NCBI RefSeq assembly: GCF_025370935.1
Contig: NC_133482.1
Coordinates: forward strand, 2,707,593 to 2,771,592
DNA length: 64,000 nt
Origin: Choristoneura fumiferana
Lineage: Eukaryota; Arthropoda; Insecta; Lepidoptera; Tortricidae
Direction: 5' to 3'
Shown here: one piece after another, positions 8,961-19,411 of the stretch
Numbering within the stretch: position 1 is the first letter of the stretch
Layout of the letters: each line of letters begins with the position of its first letter
Translations under genes and position numbers: made by a program
The notes under the pieces: model-generated
Database searches by the model: none
What the model was told of the DNA's origin: nothing
The model's input: the letters and a program-made list of their open reading frames with translations, nothing else

Positions 8961-11269
8961 TACACGATTAAATACATAATAATTATATTATTAAGACGTT
9001 GTTGACAAAAACACCAGCAGATTGTTTATTGTAAACAAGGGTATAAATAATTCATTCCCGCACTGGTACGAAAAACTGGAGTAGGCATTATTATTCAACG
9101 TTTCGGGATTGTCAACGAATTCGTACTGAAATAGCATCATTACTTTTTATATCTGTTTAAGCTTTTTACATTTTTTAAAATAACTTACTGCTGGCCTATG
9201 TAAAGTCGCATTTACATTCTTATAATTATCAGTAGACCCAAAGCTTTTTTTTTAATTCTGGACAATAAATCAGCCAGTGTTCTTTAATGTAAGGCATTTT
9301 CCAGCTAAAAATAAAGCTTTTTTAAGTTTCAGTCTTTGTTTAGTAGTGTCAGAGTCTATCCAGTAGCGGATAGAACTGCCATTCCCAATTATTTAATAGG
9401 CATTTTATATTTAACCTTTTGCTCGTAGAATCTTATGCTCTCTTTTGTAAGCCACTACACTGTTGAGAGAGTGATCGTGACCGTCGGATAAGGATCAGTA
9501 CAGGATACAACTGAATAACTTTAGGACTAAGTTACACTAAGTCTTTTGCATTCAAAGATGTTCATTAGGCTTGTCTAGTTAATTCAATCCCCAGTCAATT
9601 CCCCCATGAATATTTATACACATTTTAAGCTTTGCTAACTTTTTTATTTAAGTAAATTTAAATTCAGGAAAATCACGTCATTTGAATCTTAAAGTAGGTA
9701 CTTAACTTACTTGTCTTGTGCTAGGTCTTAAATGTTGACTTTTCTAGTTAAGTAATTGATTATAATTCAGACGTCACTTGACAGAAGTTTATATTAATGT
9801 ACAGTCGGCAACATACAGGACTTCGTTGTCTGAACATTAAGGTCGTGTATACGTATACATATTTTTTGCGCTTTGGCTGTATCATATCTTTGTTGCTGAT
9901 TGCACTACAATATTTTAATTTGCTTACAACGTTACACAACAGTGCTTGTGACAGTTGGGTCTGTGACATCGGTATGCTTTGTAGTTTTTTTTGTTACCTT
10001 ATCTTCTTCTATAATGCTACACCTCTTGACTGAGTGGTCGTTCTACTGAGGATTGGCAGCGAAATTTCATAATGATTTTCATGTGAACATAAGAGTAAAT
10101 TTATTTATAAACTATCCTTGAAAATATGTATAAAATATACCTAAACTTGGAAGATTCCGTATAAAATACGAAATCCTTAGAAAAATATTAGGTACTTAAT
10201 TTTTTCTTAATGGCTACGGAACCCTATTTCGGGCGTATCCGACACGCTCTTGGCCGATTTTTTTGCCAATTAGTAATGACTATAAATACTGTATCCTTCG
10301 GCATTAATTAGTTGCTTCTGTCTTTCTTTTGTTAGGGTTGCTTATCTTCAAAATGCTTTTAATATAGGTAAGCATAATTTTTTTTGTATCGTTTATTTGT
10401 TGTTCTCTTAAATTAAGTTGTTCTCTTAAGAGTTTTTCAACACGCTTGCGCGTAAACAGCGCCATAACAAACAAGCTAATTTGGTGATAATGCCTAAAAT
10501 AAGCCCATGGCCTTTTCCCCGTTCATTATAACCTTAGGACTGTAATGGTATTTTTAATTTGTGGCGCCAATTATTTTCAACATGCATGTTGGTATAGGTG
10601 CAAGTTCAAGCAAAGAGGTTATTTATGCCTCGACTTGAATTAAAAACTGTGGTTTTAAAACCCGTTACTGTAAAAAAGTTATAGCAATTAATCTTTGTAA
10701 GATTTCACGTGTATTTCCAGCCTTTTACAGTCATTCACAGATACAGCACCCACAGATCACATTGAATGAATAGAAAACAAACGAACGTCGATTCCGATTT
10801 CAAATTTAAAAATAACAATTTCAAATAACGTACCGGCACAATGCTACCAACGTTCCGTTATTGCAAGTCTTTTATGTAAAAGCAGGGTTACCCGTTTTGA
10901 TAAAATATGCGAGGCAGCGGTTGGACTTTTATTTAAAGTGCCTTCGTTCATGGGAACGTTTTCTTTTAGAAAAATTTTGAGTGTTTTGGGACGTCTGCCA
11001 TGATTGCCAGTAATACAAATTAATGATCAATGACAACGAAATTATTTTTAATCAGATATAATAGAATGTTTAAGTTTACTAAACTTCCTTCAGAATCCAA
11101 AAGATTAAAGGTTAGGTACTTGGCCTGAAATGTAATATATATTTTAAATTATTACTAATATTGTAAACATTTATTTCAAAGTTTGACTGTTCCATTTATT
11201 TATTTTCTTTTGTGTACAAAACAGAGTTTGCATATAAAGACACATACATACTTTGTAAGTACCTACCTA
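8961..11269. other. Long AT-rich non-coding stretch
   Basis: No gene is supportable. Recognisable scraps are a block at 10010-10060 (CTTGACTGAGTGGTCG) related to text at 3727-3750, and a block at 10205-10262 (GGCTACGGAACCCTATTTCG) belonging to the GGTTCCGTAGCC repeat family also seen at 20970. Opposed open frames at 9760-9969 and 9797-10033 overlap and lack motifs. Confidence 0.5.
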
Positions 11270-11560
<291 letters not shown>

Positions 11561-12251
11561 TTAAAGTCGATTAGTTTGGCACGATTGTTTTTCTTTACTG
11601 CAAACAGGAATTATTATTATTATTACATATTTTTGGTTTCCAGTCGTATTTTACGAAGCAAAACTTAAGTGTCAGCGCCCTCTGGAATATTTTCCTTACT
11701 TCTTTTGTAACTCGTAAGCTTTCGCTCTCGTGCTTTTATTTCTCTGCAAACTGCAATTTGTTTGCCGTGAAATAAAGCTATTAGGAAAACGTGGATGAAG
11801 GTATTTTTCTTTTAAAATATCAAATGCTATTCTATACAAAATATTTTAATTTCAAAGTAGGTAAAAAATTATGGCAATTATGGTAAAAAAAATATTATGG
11901 CGCCATTTCACGATATGCCTAGGAATTTTGTGATCTGGCGGATTTTATGATAGGCCGCCGACATATATACAAGAATTGCTCGTTTAAAGGTTTATTAGAT
12001 AGATAGATAATAGATTTGTTGCATAGACAGGTCGCGAGTGAGCTAACTAATTGTTTTTAGTTCATTGATTTGGACCTCCGCAATACAATGCCTGATTCAA
12101 TAAATTATTCAAAAATGGTCTTGACGGACGGACAGCAAAGTGATCCTATAAAGGTTCCGTTTCTTTTCGGGGTACGGAACCCTAAGAATTATTCGACAAA
12201 AAAGACTACGTAAACAAACACAGCTTGCTTCCCAACAACAGCTTTTGTAAT
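11561..12251. other. Unassigned stretch with a CGGCCGATC-family end
   Basis: At 11899-11963 GGCGCCATTTCACGATATGC followed by CTAGGAATTTTGTGATC matches the right end of the inverted-repeat element at 51510-51787. At 12120-12185 a GACGGACGGACAG...GGGTACGGAACCCTAA block belongs to another dispersed repeat, also seen near 59960. No gene is visible. Confidence 0.5.
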
Positions 12252-12410
12252 GAAAATACAAACCGAAACATGGATGCACAGAAAAACCAGCGCTGGTCTA
12301 TTTTTCTGTTTTTTTTTCTGTGCATTCATGTTTCGGTTTGTATTTTCGTTGGATTTCACGCGATGACCGTAAAAGTAACAAATTTGGGGTTTAAATAAAA
12401 AATACAAAAA
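12252..12410. repeat. Inverted pair of SINE-body fragments forming a hairpin
   Basis: Arms at 12252-12286 and 12313-12347 are reverse complements over 35 bp with one mismatch (core AAATACAAACCGAAACATG). The right arm continues into GATGACCGTAAAAGTAACAA and AAAAAATACAAAAAG, the body and tail of the SINE at 22395-22785. A 12-bp palindrome ACCAGCGCTGGT lies between the arms. Transcribed, this would fold into a stable stem. Confidence 0.75.
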
Positions 12411-12910
12411 GACTCATCTCTTCTTAATAGCTTTTGCCATTTATTTTTTACTAAAACCTTACTAAAAATCTCTTAGATTTAAAGACAAAACTATCGAAGT
12501 TCATTATTACGAGTACATCCAATTAACTCCGTTCAACAAATAGACAATGTTCTTAAACTTTTTTTTCTGTCACAGATTAAAAATAGTTTCAAAGAAAAAG
12601 CCAGTGACAATTGGAGTTCCAATAGGAAGTTTGTTAAGTCGGATGTTCATTAGAGTCGGAACGGCTTACGTTGCAACTGTTACGACAAGGGTTCTTAATT
12701 AGTAATTATGAAATAAGGTTTTTTTTTGAGAAAAAGGGCAAGCATTATTCTGCCCAATTATTTTTCTTTGCGAAACACGGAAATGTCTTGAGTGTACTGT
12801 TACGTTGATTAACCGGCGATTTAATTGTTGTTTTACGGAAATAATCAGGGTTAATTAATTAATTGTCAAGGGTAAATGGGAACGTAGTAAACAGGAATAA
12901 ATATAGCCTT
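12411..12910. other. AT-rich stretch without features
   Basis: I see nothing supportable here beyond short homopolymer runs. Confidence 0.5.
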
Positions 12911-13343
12911 TTTTAACCCCCGACGCAAAAAGAGGGGTGTTAAAAGTTTGACCGCTACGTGTGACCGTCTATGGCACCGTAGCTCTTAAACGATTTTGAT
13001 GCGGTTTTTTTTATATGAAAGCAGGTTTTCTAGCGATGGTTTTTAAACATGTTTTATCAAAATCGGTTTAACCGTTTTTGAGATATTGAAATTTGTTTGA
13101 ACTTTATTAGGTTAGGTATGTTATTCTGTTGATGTTAAAATTGTTTTGTAACAGCCCCGATGCAAATTTAGTTTGTATCAGGAGAACTTTTATAGAGCTA
13201 TGGCGCCACAGACAGACACACAGGCGCACATACCTATTCTGTACTTATCCTGTGTTCTGTTATTTTCATGTGTTTTATGTACAATAAACAGTTTTACAAT
13301 ACAATACAATAGGTATTTCTCTTTTTGCGTCAGGGGTTTAAAA
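12911..13343. repeat. CCCCGACGCAAAAAGAGG repeat with inverted partner
   Basis: The left end TTAACCCCCGACGCAAAAAG is followed by the family body (GTAGCTCTTAAACGATTTTG, ATGCGGTTT). At 13317-13343 the reverse complement of the same end appears (CTTTTTGCGTCAGGGGTTTA). Further copies of the left end and body are at 17997, 18886 and 29508. Whether the two ends are true terminal inverted repeats of one element or two separate fragments is not settled by the sequence. Confidence 0.55.
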
Positions 13344-13706
13344 ATGACATAATTCATACGAAGATTGAAGCTGATCTTGTAAAAAAACTAATTTGTTACA
13401 CCACAAAGCTATAAATTCCATAGGGTTTTATATGTTATTAGTAAAAGTTGCTAGTTTTCCTTTGGTACTCAATTTAATTTGAGTTAAGCCAAACCAAATC
13501 AAAACATATATATATTAATGGGATCAGAAACCGTGAGGTATATAAATGGCTTTGGAAAGTTGCGAAACTATTTTAATTTAACTTTTGATCCTGCACATGA
13601 CTCAGATGGAAAACGACTTTAAACTACACGCTTCAAGTTGCTAAAGCACCGGTTGAAATATAAATCTATTTATGTACACTGTTTTATTTTTCTAACGATC
13701 CTTAAC
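13344..13706. other. AT-rich stretch without features
   Basis: No gene or recognised repeat. A short (TA) run sits near 13506-13515. Confidence 0.45.
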
Positions 13707-14327
13707 TTAAATAAATACATATCATGGGACCCCTGACACTAATGAGGGCTATCGCGTATGGATTCGCCGCTAGAGGCGCTAGTGTAGCGTGAGGTCTCCG
13801 AAATGTCAAATCTCATAGTTTTTGGGTGAGCTACGCGGGTTTATTTATATACTAGAATAATTTTGAGAATATTTTGCATTACCTGAAATTAATTATGGCA
13901 AATATGCGTTCCGGGGCAATGAATGTCTGTGTTTTGAGACAGTTTTGTCTTTCAGAAACTTTTGTCCTCCCTTTTTTTCCGAACAAAACGGGACTACGCA
14001 ACACTGCGGTTGCTCGATATTTTTATGGTACGGTTTTAAGGTGTATTAAATATGATTTTAATCTAAACTTTGTTTTCACGCCCGTAATAACAGGCTTTGA
14101 AAGCCATACTTAAAAACCTCACGCAACAGTGCGCCATCTAGTGAGACAAAAAACGATAGCCCTCATTGACCTAGTCCGAAACTAAGCAAAGCTTGTACCT
14201 ACTATGGATACTAGGCAACGGATAAACATACTTAAATACATATTAAACATACAAGACCCGAGAGCAAACATTCGTATTATTCATACAAATATCTGCCCCG
14301 TCCGGGAATCGAACCCGGGACTTCAAG
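13707..14327 (-). mobile_element. tRNA-derived SINE (ATAAATAA tail), split by a MITE
   Basis: On the minus strand the B-box-like GTCCCGGGTTCGATTCCCGG and the body with GAATAATACGAATGTTTG match the SINE at 50597. The body is interrupted at 13744-14164 by a MITE; the interior piece resumes with GACCTAGTCC and the outer piece contains the CCATGATATGTATTTATTT tail. The first part of the tRNA-like head is missing. The interruption is placed where intact copies read CAATTGACC or its complement, giving an empty-site comparison. Confidence 0.75.
13744..14164. mobile_element. GAGGGCTA-family element inserted in a SINE
   Basis: GAGGGCTATCG and CGATAGCCCTC form the ends, with AT directly outside each (13742-13743 and 14165-14166). 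Uninterrupted SINE copies read AATT at this position, so the insertion duplicated AT. The element is 421 bp; CGCTAGAGGCGCTAGTG and CGCCATCTAGTGAG lie near the ends. A 79-codon open frame at 13874-14113 inside it has no motif I recognise. It is probably non-autonomous. Confidence 0.65.
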
Positions 14328-14646
14328 CTAATAAATAAAACAAAAAAAAAACTAAAACTAAAGATGCTGGGAGCGTCCCTCTTTGAAAAGAAGCTTATTT
14401 TTTGTCCGAAGGAGCTGCCATCGCTTCCGTCCTCTGTGATGTCCACTAACCTCTTAGTTATTCATTTATTTATTACTAGAGTTTACCCGCGGCTTCGCAC
14501 GCGTAAACTATTCAATTCAACCTGGTACAATTGAAATTACGGGATTTTATAAAATACCCCTGGGAATTCGTAAAATGTATATCGTGGACTTCAATGAGGT
14601 TGTGTCCGAAATTTCAAGACTCTAAGCCCAGCGGTTGAAATTTCAA

Positions 14647-15010
14647 GATTTTATCCCTATCCCATAGGAATATTGGGATATAAAGTTCCTATGTGTTATT
14701 CCAGACGTGCAGCTACCTACATACCTAATATCATAACTCTTAGCCCATCGGTTGAAATTTCAAGATTTTATCCCTATCCCATAGGAATATTGGGATAAAA
14801 AGTGGCCTATGTGTTATTCCAGACGTGCAGCTACCTACATACCTAATATCATAACTCTTAGCCCATCGGTTGAAATTTCAAGATTTTATCCCTATCCCAT
14901 AGGAATATTGGGATATAAAGTTCCTATGTGTTATTCCAGACGTGCAGCTACCTACATACCTAATATCATAACTCTTAGCCTATCGGTTGATATTTCAAGA
15001 TTTTATCCCT
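14647..15010 (+). repeat. 117-bp tandem array, three units plus partial
   Basis: GATTTTATCCCTATC recurs at 14647, 14764, 14882 and 14999, giving unit lengths 117, 118 and 117. Each unit includes TGTTATTCCAGACGTGCAGC and TAATATCATAACTCTTAGCC. In copy 2 the same anchor recurs at 25256, 25370 and 25487, so that array is one unit shorter. Confidence 0.9.
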
Positions 15011-15096
15011 ATCACGTGTTATTCCAGATGTCCAGCTATCTACGTACAAAATTTCATCCAAATCCGTGTAGCCGTTTTAGCGTGAAGGAGTAACAA

Positions 15097-15097
<1 letters not shown>

Positions 15098-15149
<52 letters not shown>
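15098..15149. repeat. (CA)n microsatellite
   Basis: About 50 bp of pure CA dinucleotide between AACATACA and AACTTTCGC, inside the tail of the repeat at 14475. It is absent from copy 2 because of a ~178-bp deletion. Confidence 0.9.
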
Positions 15150-15153
<4 letters not shown>

Positions 15154-15309
15154 TTCGCATTTATAATATTAGTAGGATAATTAGGTGGACGGTGTACTTA
15201 CGTATCATTAATGCGGAGGCACGTTCGCAGCAAAGACAGGCTAGGCTATGTAAGAATATATCTTAGAGCTCATCATCATCCACCACCAGCCGGAGGACAT
15301 CCGCTGTTG

Positions 15310-15560
15310 AGCAAAGGCTTCGACATTTTTTTTTTATTCGATTGGATGGCAAACGACCCCATAAACAACAACACCAGGGGTATTGATGCGTTGCCAACCT
15401 AGAGGCCTAAGATGGGATACCTCAAGTGCCAGTAATTTCTTACTCTCCACGCCGAAACACAACAGTGCAAGCACTGCTGCTTCACAGGATTAGCGAGCAA
15501 GATGGTGGTAGCAATCCGGGCGGACCTTGCACACGGTCCTACCATCTGCAAAACCTGCGC
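15310..15560 (-). mobile_element. Non-LTR retrotransposon 3' end (GTTGCCAACCTAGAGG family)
   Basis: The minus strand carries the family 3' end: GCTACCACCATCTTGCTCGC, then CACTTGAGGTATCCCATCTT, GGTTGGCAACGC and the poly-A tail, seen as the T-run at 15325-15333. Related copies are at 25640, 40637, 52303 (plus strand) and 55580. Just before it, 15270-15309 is a scrap of the RTE-like LINE end (CAGCCGGAGGACATCCGCTG). I recall this end from CR1/Zenon-type LINEs of Lepidoptera but cannot verify it. Confidence 0.6.
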
Positions 15561-15992
15561 CCTTATAACGCTACAATGAACGACAACTCACCACTAACTG
15601 GACTTGAGTTTCAGTAGATACTTGCCAAAAAAAAACATTATAATACTCATATAATTAGTCAAACCTACTGTCACTGTCATTCTGACAATCTTTCTGTCAA
15701 ACCGTGCATGTCTTCTTCATACTCATATTATTATATTCAAAAGTTCAGTATTTCAGACTTTCTCATTTTCTTTATACTTCTTCAAACATTTTTTTGTGGA
15801 CGTTTTACATTAAACTAAACGATAGAGCTGCCTCTGAATACATACAATGCGGTTAACAGCCTTTTAGGATGCAATGCTAGATGCTAGCCAGGCTGTCAGC
15901 TAATTCATAATCATAATTAATGCAGCCGGGCGTTGGCACCGCTGTGGTATTGTTTCAACACGGTCTGGGCACGGTTTGGGATTTGAGCACAG

Positions 15993-16133
15993 TGCCCTTA
16001 GTTTTCGGTTACAAAATACGTCTCGATCGCGTTCGCGTTAAAATCTCAATTTGTATGGAAACACGAACATCGCAAACGTTCCGCTAGAGGCGCTGTAGAC
16101 GTATTTTTTAACCGAAAACTTACACTAAGGGTA
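15993..16133. mobile_element. Palindromic MITE with CAG duplication, right arm shortened
   Basis: The ends TGCCCTTAG...GTTTTCGGTT and AACCGAAAACTTACACTAAG are inverted repeats and CAG flanks both sides (15990-15992, 16134-16136). Compared with the 184-bp copy at 26329 and the 190-bp copy at 39862, this copy lacks 43 bp of its right arm, just after CTAGAGGCGCTG. It is non-coding. A 3-bp CWG duplication suggests PIF/Harbinger or CMC-type transposition. Confidence 0.75.
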
Positions 16134-16274
16134 CAGTTTTTAGTTTACAGTTTTGGGTTGTGTACCTTAAAACGAAGTAAAAAAAAATATTGAAAAATTC
16201 AGAGGTATTGCTCTATTACTTTTAAAAGCCGCTGAATTAATCTTCAGCGTTCAATTTGACAATTACGATCTATG

Positions 16275-16425
16275 TATGTATGTATGTAAAATCTTTATTG
16301 TACAAAATAAGTAAACAAACACAGATGACAAACAATGAAATATATGTACAAAGGCGAACTTATCCCTTTAAGGGATCTCTACCAGTCAACCTTTGAGTGG
16401 ATGAGAGGAGCATTCAGTCAAGGAC
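16275..16425 (-). repeat. LINE 3' end with AATAAAG signal
   Basis: On the minus strand the text reads GGATAAGTTCGCCTTTGTAC and ends with TTTTGTACAATAAAGATTTT followed by a (TACA)n run. A plus-strand relative lies at 24295-24420. This is the polyadenylated end of a retrotransposon; no coding remains. Confidence 0.6.
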
Positions 16426-17361
16426 AGACAAAAAGTTTAAAAATTAAAATAGATAGTGGAAGATACAATACATTGCTTTAAATAATATAATACACAAATC
16501 TATAAAAGAATCCCAACATAAAAATACACCTACTATATACAAATATACAAACAAAATAAGAATAATACGTACCAATACAATAAGCAAAAATAATAATAAT
16601 AACAATAATAATAGTTAATGTTTTCAACATTTACGGAGAAGGTATGTTTTTATTATTTTCACCTGTTAAAGAGTCTACCCGGTATATACCTACCAAACAA
16701 AAGCAGGACACTAAATTATTCAGGTCGTTATTTTTTTTCGTATATTAAAGGTATTAAAAATCCGTATGTTTTGATCATGCTCGAGTCCTGGTTGTGCAGT
16801 CCCAGGTTTATATTTGAATATCCTCGTGAGCCCTTGCGTACTTTATAAAGGACCAATAATTAACACTAAGAATAACGCCCGAATGTACTTTATAAAGTAA
16901 AAATTGTTTATTGAAAAAATAATTTTAAGAATTATAAATAATATCCAAAATGAAAAAGCTGGTGAACCATGTCTAGGTCTTAAGAACTATGTCTGTTATA
17001 AAAAGTCAGGACCATATCCGCCATTTTTCTGGCACTTGATTGTCGATTTTTAATGGTCAAATGCAACCAATTATTGTACGATCTTTTTTGTTACTATCTT
17101 CCAGCTTATCAACCATTTTGTTGAAGTAACTTTTACTTCTGACACCATATTTTATTAGTTATTTAAGAGAAAAATCTTTTTGGGTATTGTTAGTTTCTTC
17201 AGGAACAGAAGAAGACATTAACAACACTCAGAATTTGCTCTAAATAAAACTATCACTGCTCATAGACAAACCGGCCAGTATGCAACACTATATATATCTA
17301 CATCGACAATATCTTCCTGCTCTCCGGCTAAAACCAAATAAAGAAGTGACAGTAGAAAATT

Positions 17362-17673
17362 GCCGTGGTGGCCTAGTGGTTTGACCTATCGCCTCTCAAA
17401 CAAAGGGTCGTGGGTTCAAACCCCGGCTCGCACCTCTGAGTTTTTCCAAATTCATGTGCGGAATTACATTTGAAATTTACCACGAGCTTTGCGGTGAAGG
17501 AAAACATCGTGAGGAAACCTGCACAAACCTGCGAAGCAATTCAATGGTGCGTGTGAAGTTCCCAATCCGCACTGGGCCCGCGTGGGAACTATAGCCCAAG
17601 CCCTCTTGTTCTGAGAGGAGGCCTGTGCCCAGCAGTGGGACGTATTATATAGGCTGGGATGATGATGATGATG
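17362..17673 (+). mobile_element. Full-length (GAT)n tRNA-derived SINE, present only in copy 1
   Basis: The 312-bp element starts GCCGTGGTGGCCTAGTGG (A-box-like) and has the B-box-like GGGTTCAAACCCC about 40 bp later, then a non-tRNA body and a (GAT)n tail. AGTAGAAAATT flanks both ends (17351-17361, 17674-17684). In copy 2 the corresponding text reads AGTAGAAAATTAACAC with no insertion (about 29183-29198), so the empty site is seen directly. A RNA polymerase III internal promoter is inferred from the two boxes. Confidence 0.95.
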
Positions 17674-17766
17674 AGTAGAAAATTAACACATACAAAAAAC
17701 CGTACACAAACACTCGCTTAATAGTGCAGTCTCGCAAAAAACGACCCCCGACTACCTTCAAAATAA

Positions 17767-19127
17767 ATCACACTTAGTGACATCACAAATCACGGGCGCC
17801 AGAGCAAAGCAAACAGCTCTGTTGACACGGGAGTAAGAGAATATGGCGGCATCTCGCGTCAGCCCCAAACATTGACATTATGTTTTATTGTAACGAGTCA
17901 ATTATGATAATTATGATTTGTTGATTTACGGACAAGCTGCTTTAGTTTGCTTTTGTTCTTTGTCTATTCTCATGGACTGCGGGAAGGTGTTGTTGATTTT
18001 TAATCCCCGACGCAAAAAGAGGGGCATTCTAAGTTTGACGCCACTGCCTGTCTGTCTGTTTTGTCGCAGCTCTTAAATGAATGGACCGATTGCGATGCGG
18101 TTTACCTATATTACGTAAAAGCGAGTGTCCTTGCGGTGATTTTTAGCTATGTTTCATTAAAATCAGTTCGGGCATTTTTGAGATCTTGAACTCTGAAATG
18201 ACAATGTCGGGGGTTATTTAACTTTTCTAAGTTCTAGTCTAATAAATAAATATCATGGGACAATTGACACCCAATCACACTTAGTGACATCACAAATCAC
18301 GGGCGCCAGAGCAAAGCAAACAGCTCCTGTTGACACAGGAGTAAGAAAATATGGCGTCATCTCGCGTCAACCCCAAACATTGACATTATGTTTTATTGTA
18401 GCGAGTCAATTAAGATAATAGGAAGCGCGAGAAATATTCAGCCCTCGCCAATTACATATTTGTTGCGCTTGCGGTGGAGACGACCGGTTGTTGGTGCTCG
18501 GAGGCTAAGTTGTTTTTTAAAGAGGTAGGACGCCGGCTGCGGGACCGGGGATTAGACTCTCGCTCCGAGTCGTTCTTGATGCAAAGGCTATCTATCGCCG
18601 TTCAACGCGGGAACGCGGCAAGCGTGTTGGGCACCTTTGCGCCAGGAACGATTCGAGGCGGTCTTTTTTTATAATATAAAAATATTATTTAAGTTAGCTA
18701 GTAGATTTATTATTTAGTAGTATTTAGCTCTTAGGTATATGATTGTATTTTCTATAAGTTTATATTCTTAAATAAATTTTCCTTTTTTTATTAAGATAAT
18801 TATGATTTGTTGATTTACGGACAAGCTGCTTTAGTTTGCTTTTGTTCTTTGTCTATTCTCATGGACTGCGGGAAGGTGTTGTTGATTTTTAACCCCCGAC
18901 GCAAAAAGAGGGGTATTCTAAGTTTGACGCCACTGCCTGTCTGTCTGTTTTGCCACAGCTCTTAAATGAATGGACCGATTTCGATGCGGTTTACCTATAT
19001 TACGTAAAAGCGAGTGTCCTTGCGGTGATTTTTGAGATCTTGAACTCTGAAATGACAATGTCGGGGGTTATTTAACTTTTCTAAGTTCTAGTCTAATAAA
19101 TAAATATCATGGGACAATTGACACCCA
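17767..19127 (+). repeat. Tandem duplication, two ~0.5-kb units, copy 1 only
   Basis: The unit from ATCACACTTAGTGACATCAC to CATGGGACAATTGACACCCA occurs at 17767-18273 and again at 18274-19127. The second unit has a 34-bp deletion and a 370-bp LINE insertion. Copy 2 has a single unit at about 29278-29779. The units contain the CCCCGACGCAAAAAGAGG repeat at 18003 and 18895. Confidence 0.85.
18420..18789 (+). mobile_element. 5'-truncated LINE with C-terminal ORF fragment
   Basis: An open frame at 18474-18674 ends in LSIAVQRGNAASVLGTF, which I recognise as a conserved C-terminal tail of insect non-LTR retrotransposon ORF2 proteins. It is followed by an AT-rich 3' UTR with AAATAAATTTT and a short T-run. 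The insertion is flanked by ATTAAGATAAT on both sides (18409-18419, 18790-18800). A related fragment lies at 60070. The rest of the reverse transcriptase is missing, so it cannot be active. Confidence 0.75.
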
Positions 19128-19411
19128 ATCGACCTAGCTCCAAACTAAGCAAAGCTTGTACTATGGATACTAGGCAACGGATAAACATACTTATATTATT
19201 ATCCTATTATTATCCTTTTGTGATGTAACCATGTTGCATGTTCCTTGTATTACATTTATGGCTGTTGTTACCCTGAACATAAATAAATAAATAAATATAA
19301 ATAAATACATACTTAAATTACATATTAAACGTCCAAGACTCGAGAGCAAACATTTGTATTATTCATACAATAATCTGCTCCGGCCAGGGATCGAACCCGG
19401 AACCTCAATAA
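19096..19411 (-). mobile_element. tRNA-derived SINE (ATAAATAA tail) with internal insertion
   Basis: On the minus strand the end of the tRNA-like head (GGTTCCGGGTTCGATCCC) and the body match the SINE at 50597. About 100 bp at 19191-19295, ending in (TAAA)n, is extra and looks like the 3' end of another retroelement nested inside. Copy 2 has the same at 29744-30050. Confidence 0.7.

Larger units (their letters stand above)
14475..15179 (+). repeat. ACTAG...GCGGCTTCGC dispersed repeat with expanded internal array
   Basis: It starts ACTAGAGTTTACCCGCGGCT and ends with a (CA)n run followed by TTTCGCATTTATAATATTAG. From memory this is a very common lepidopteran 3' repeat, probably derived from a non-LTR element. 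Inside is a tandem array described separately. The 94-codon open frame at 14809-15093 is simply the translated array. Confidence 0.6.

Noticed and set aside
15426..15617. A conserved 63-residue protein found twice (also 25740-25931)
   Set aside because: The conservation comes from the duplicated block, and the sequence is a minus-strand LINE 3' end.
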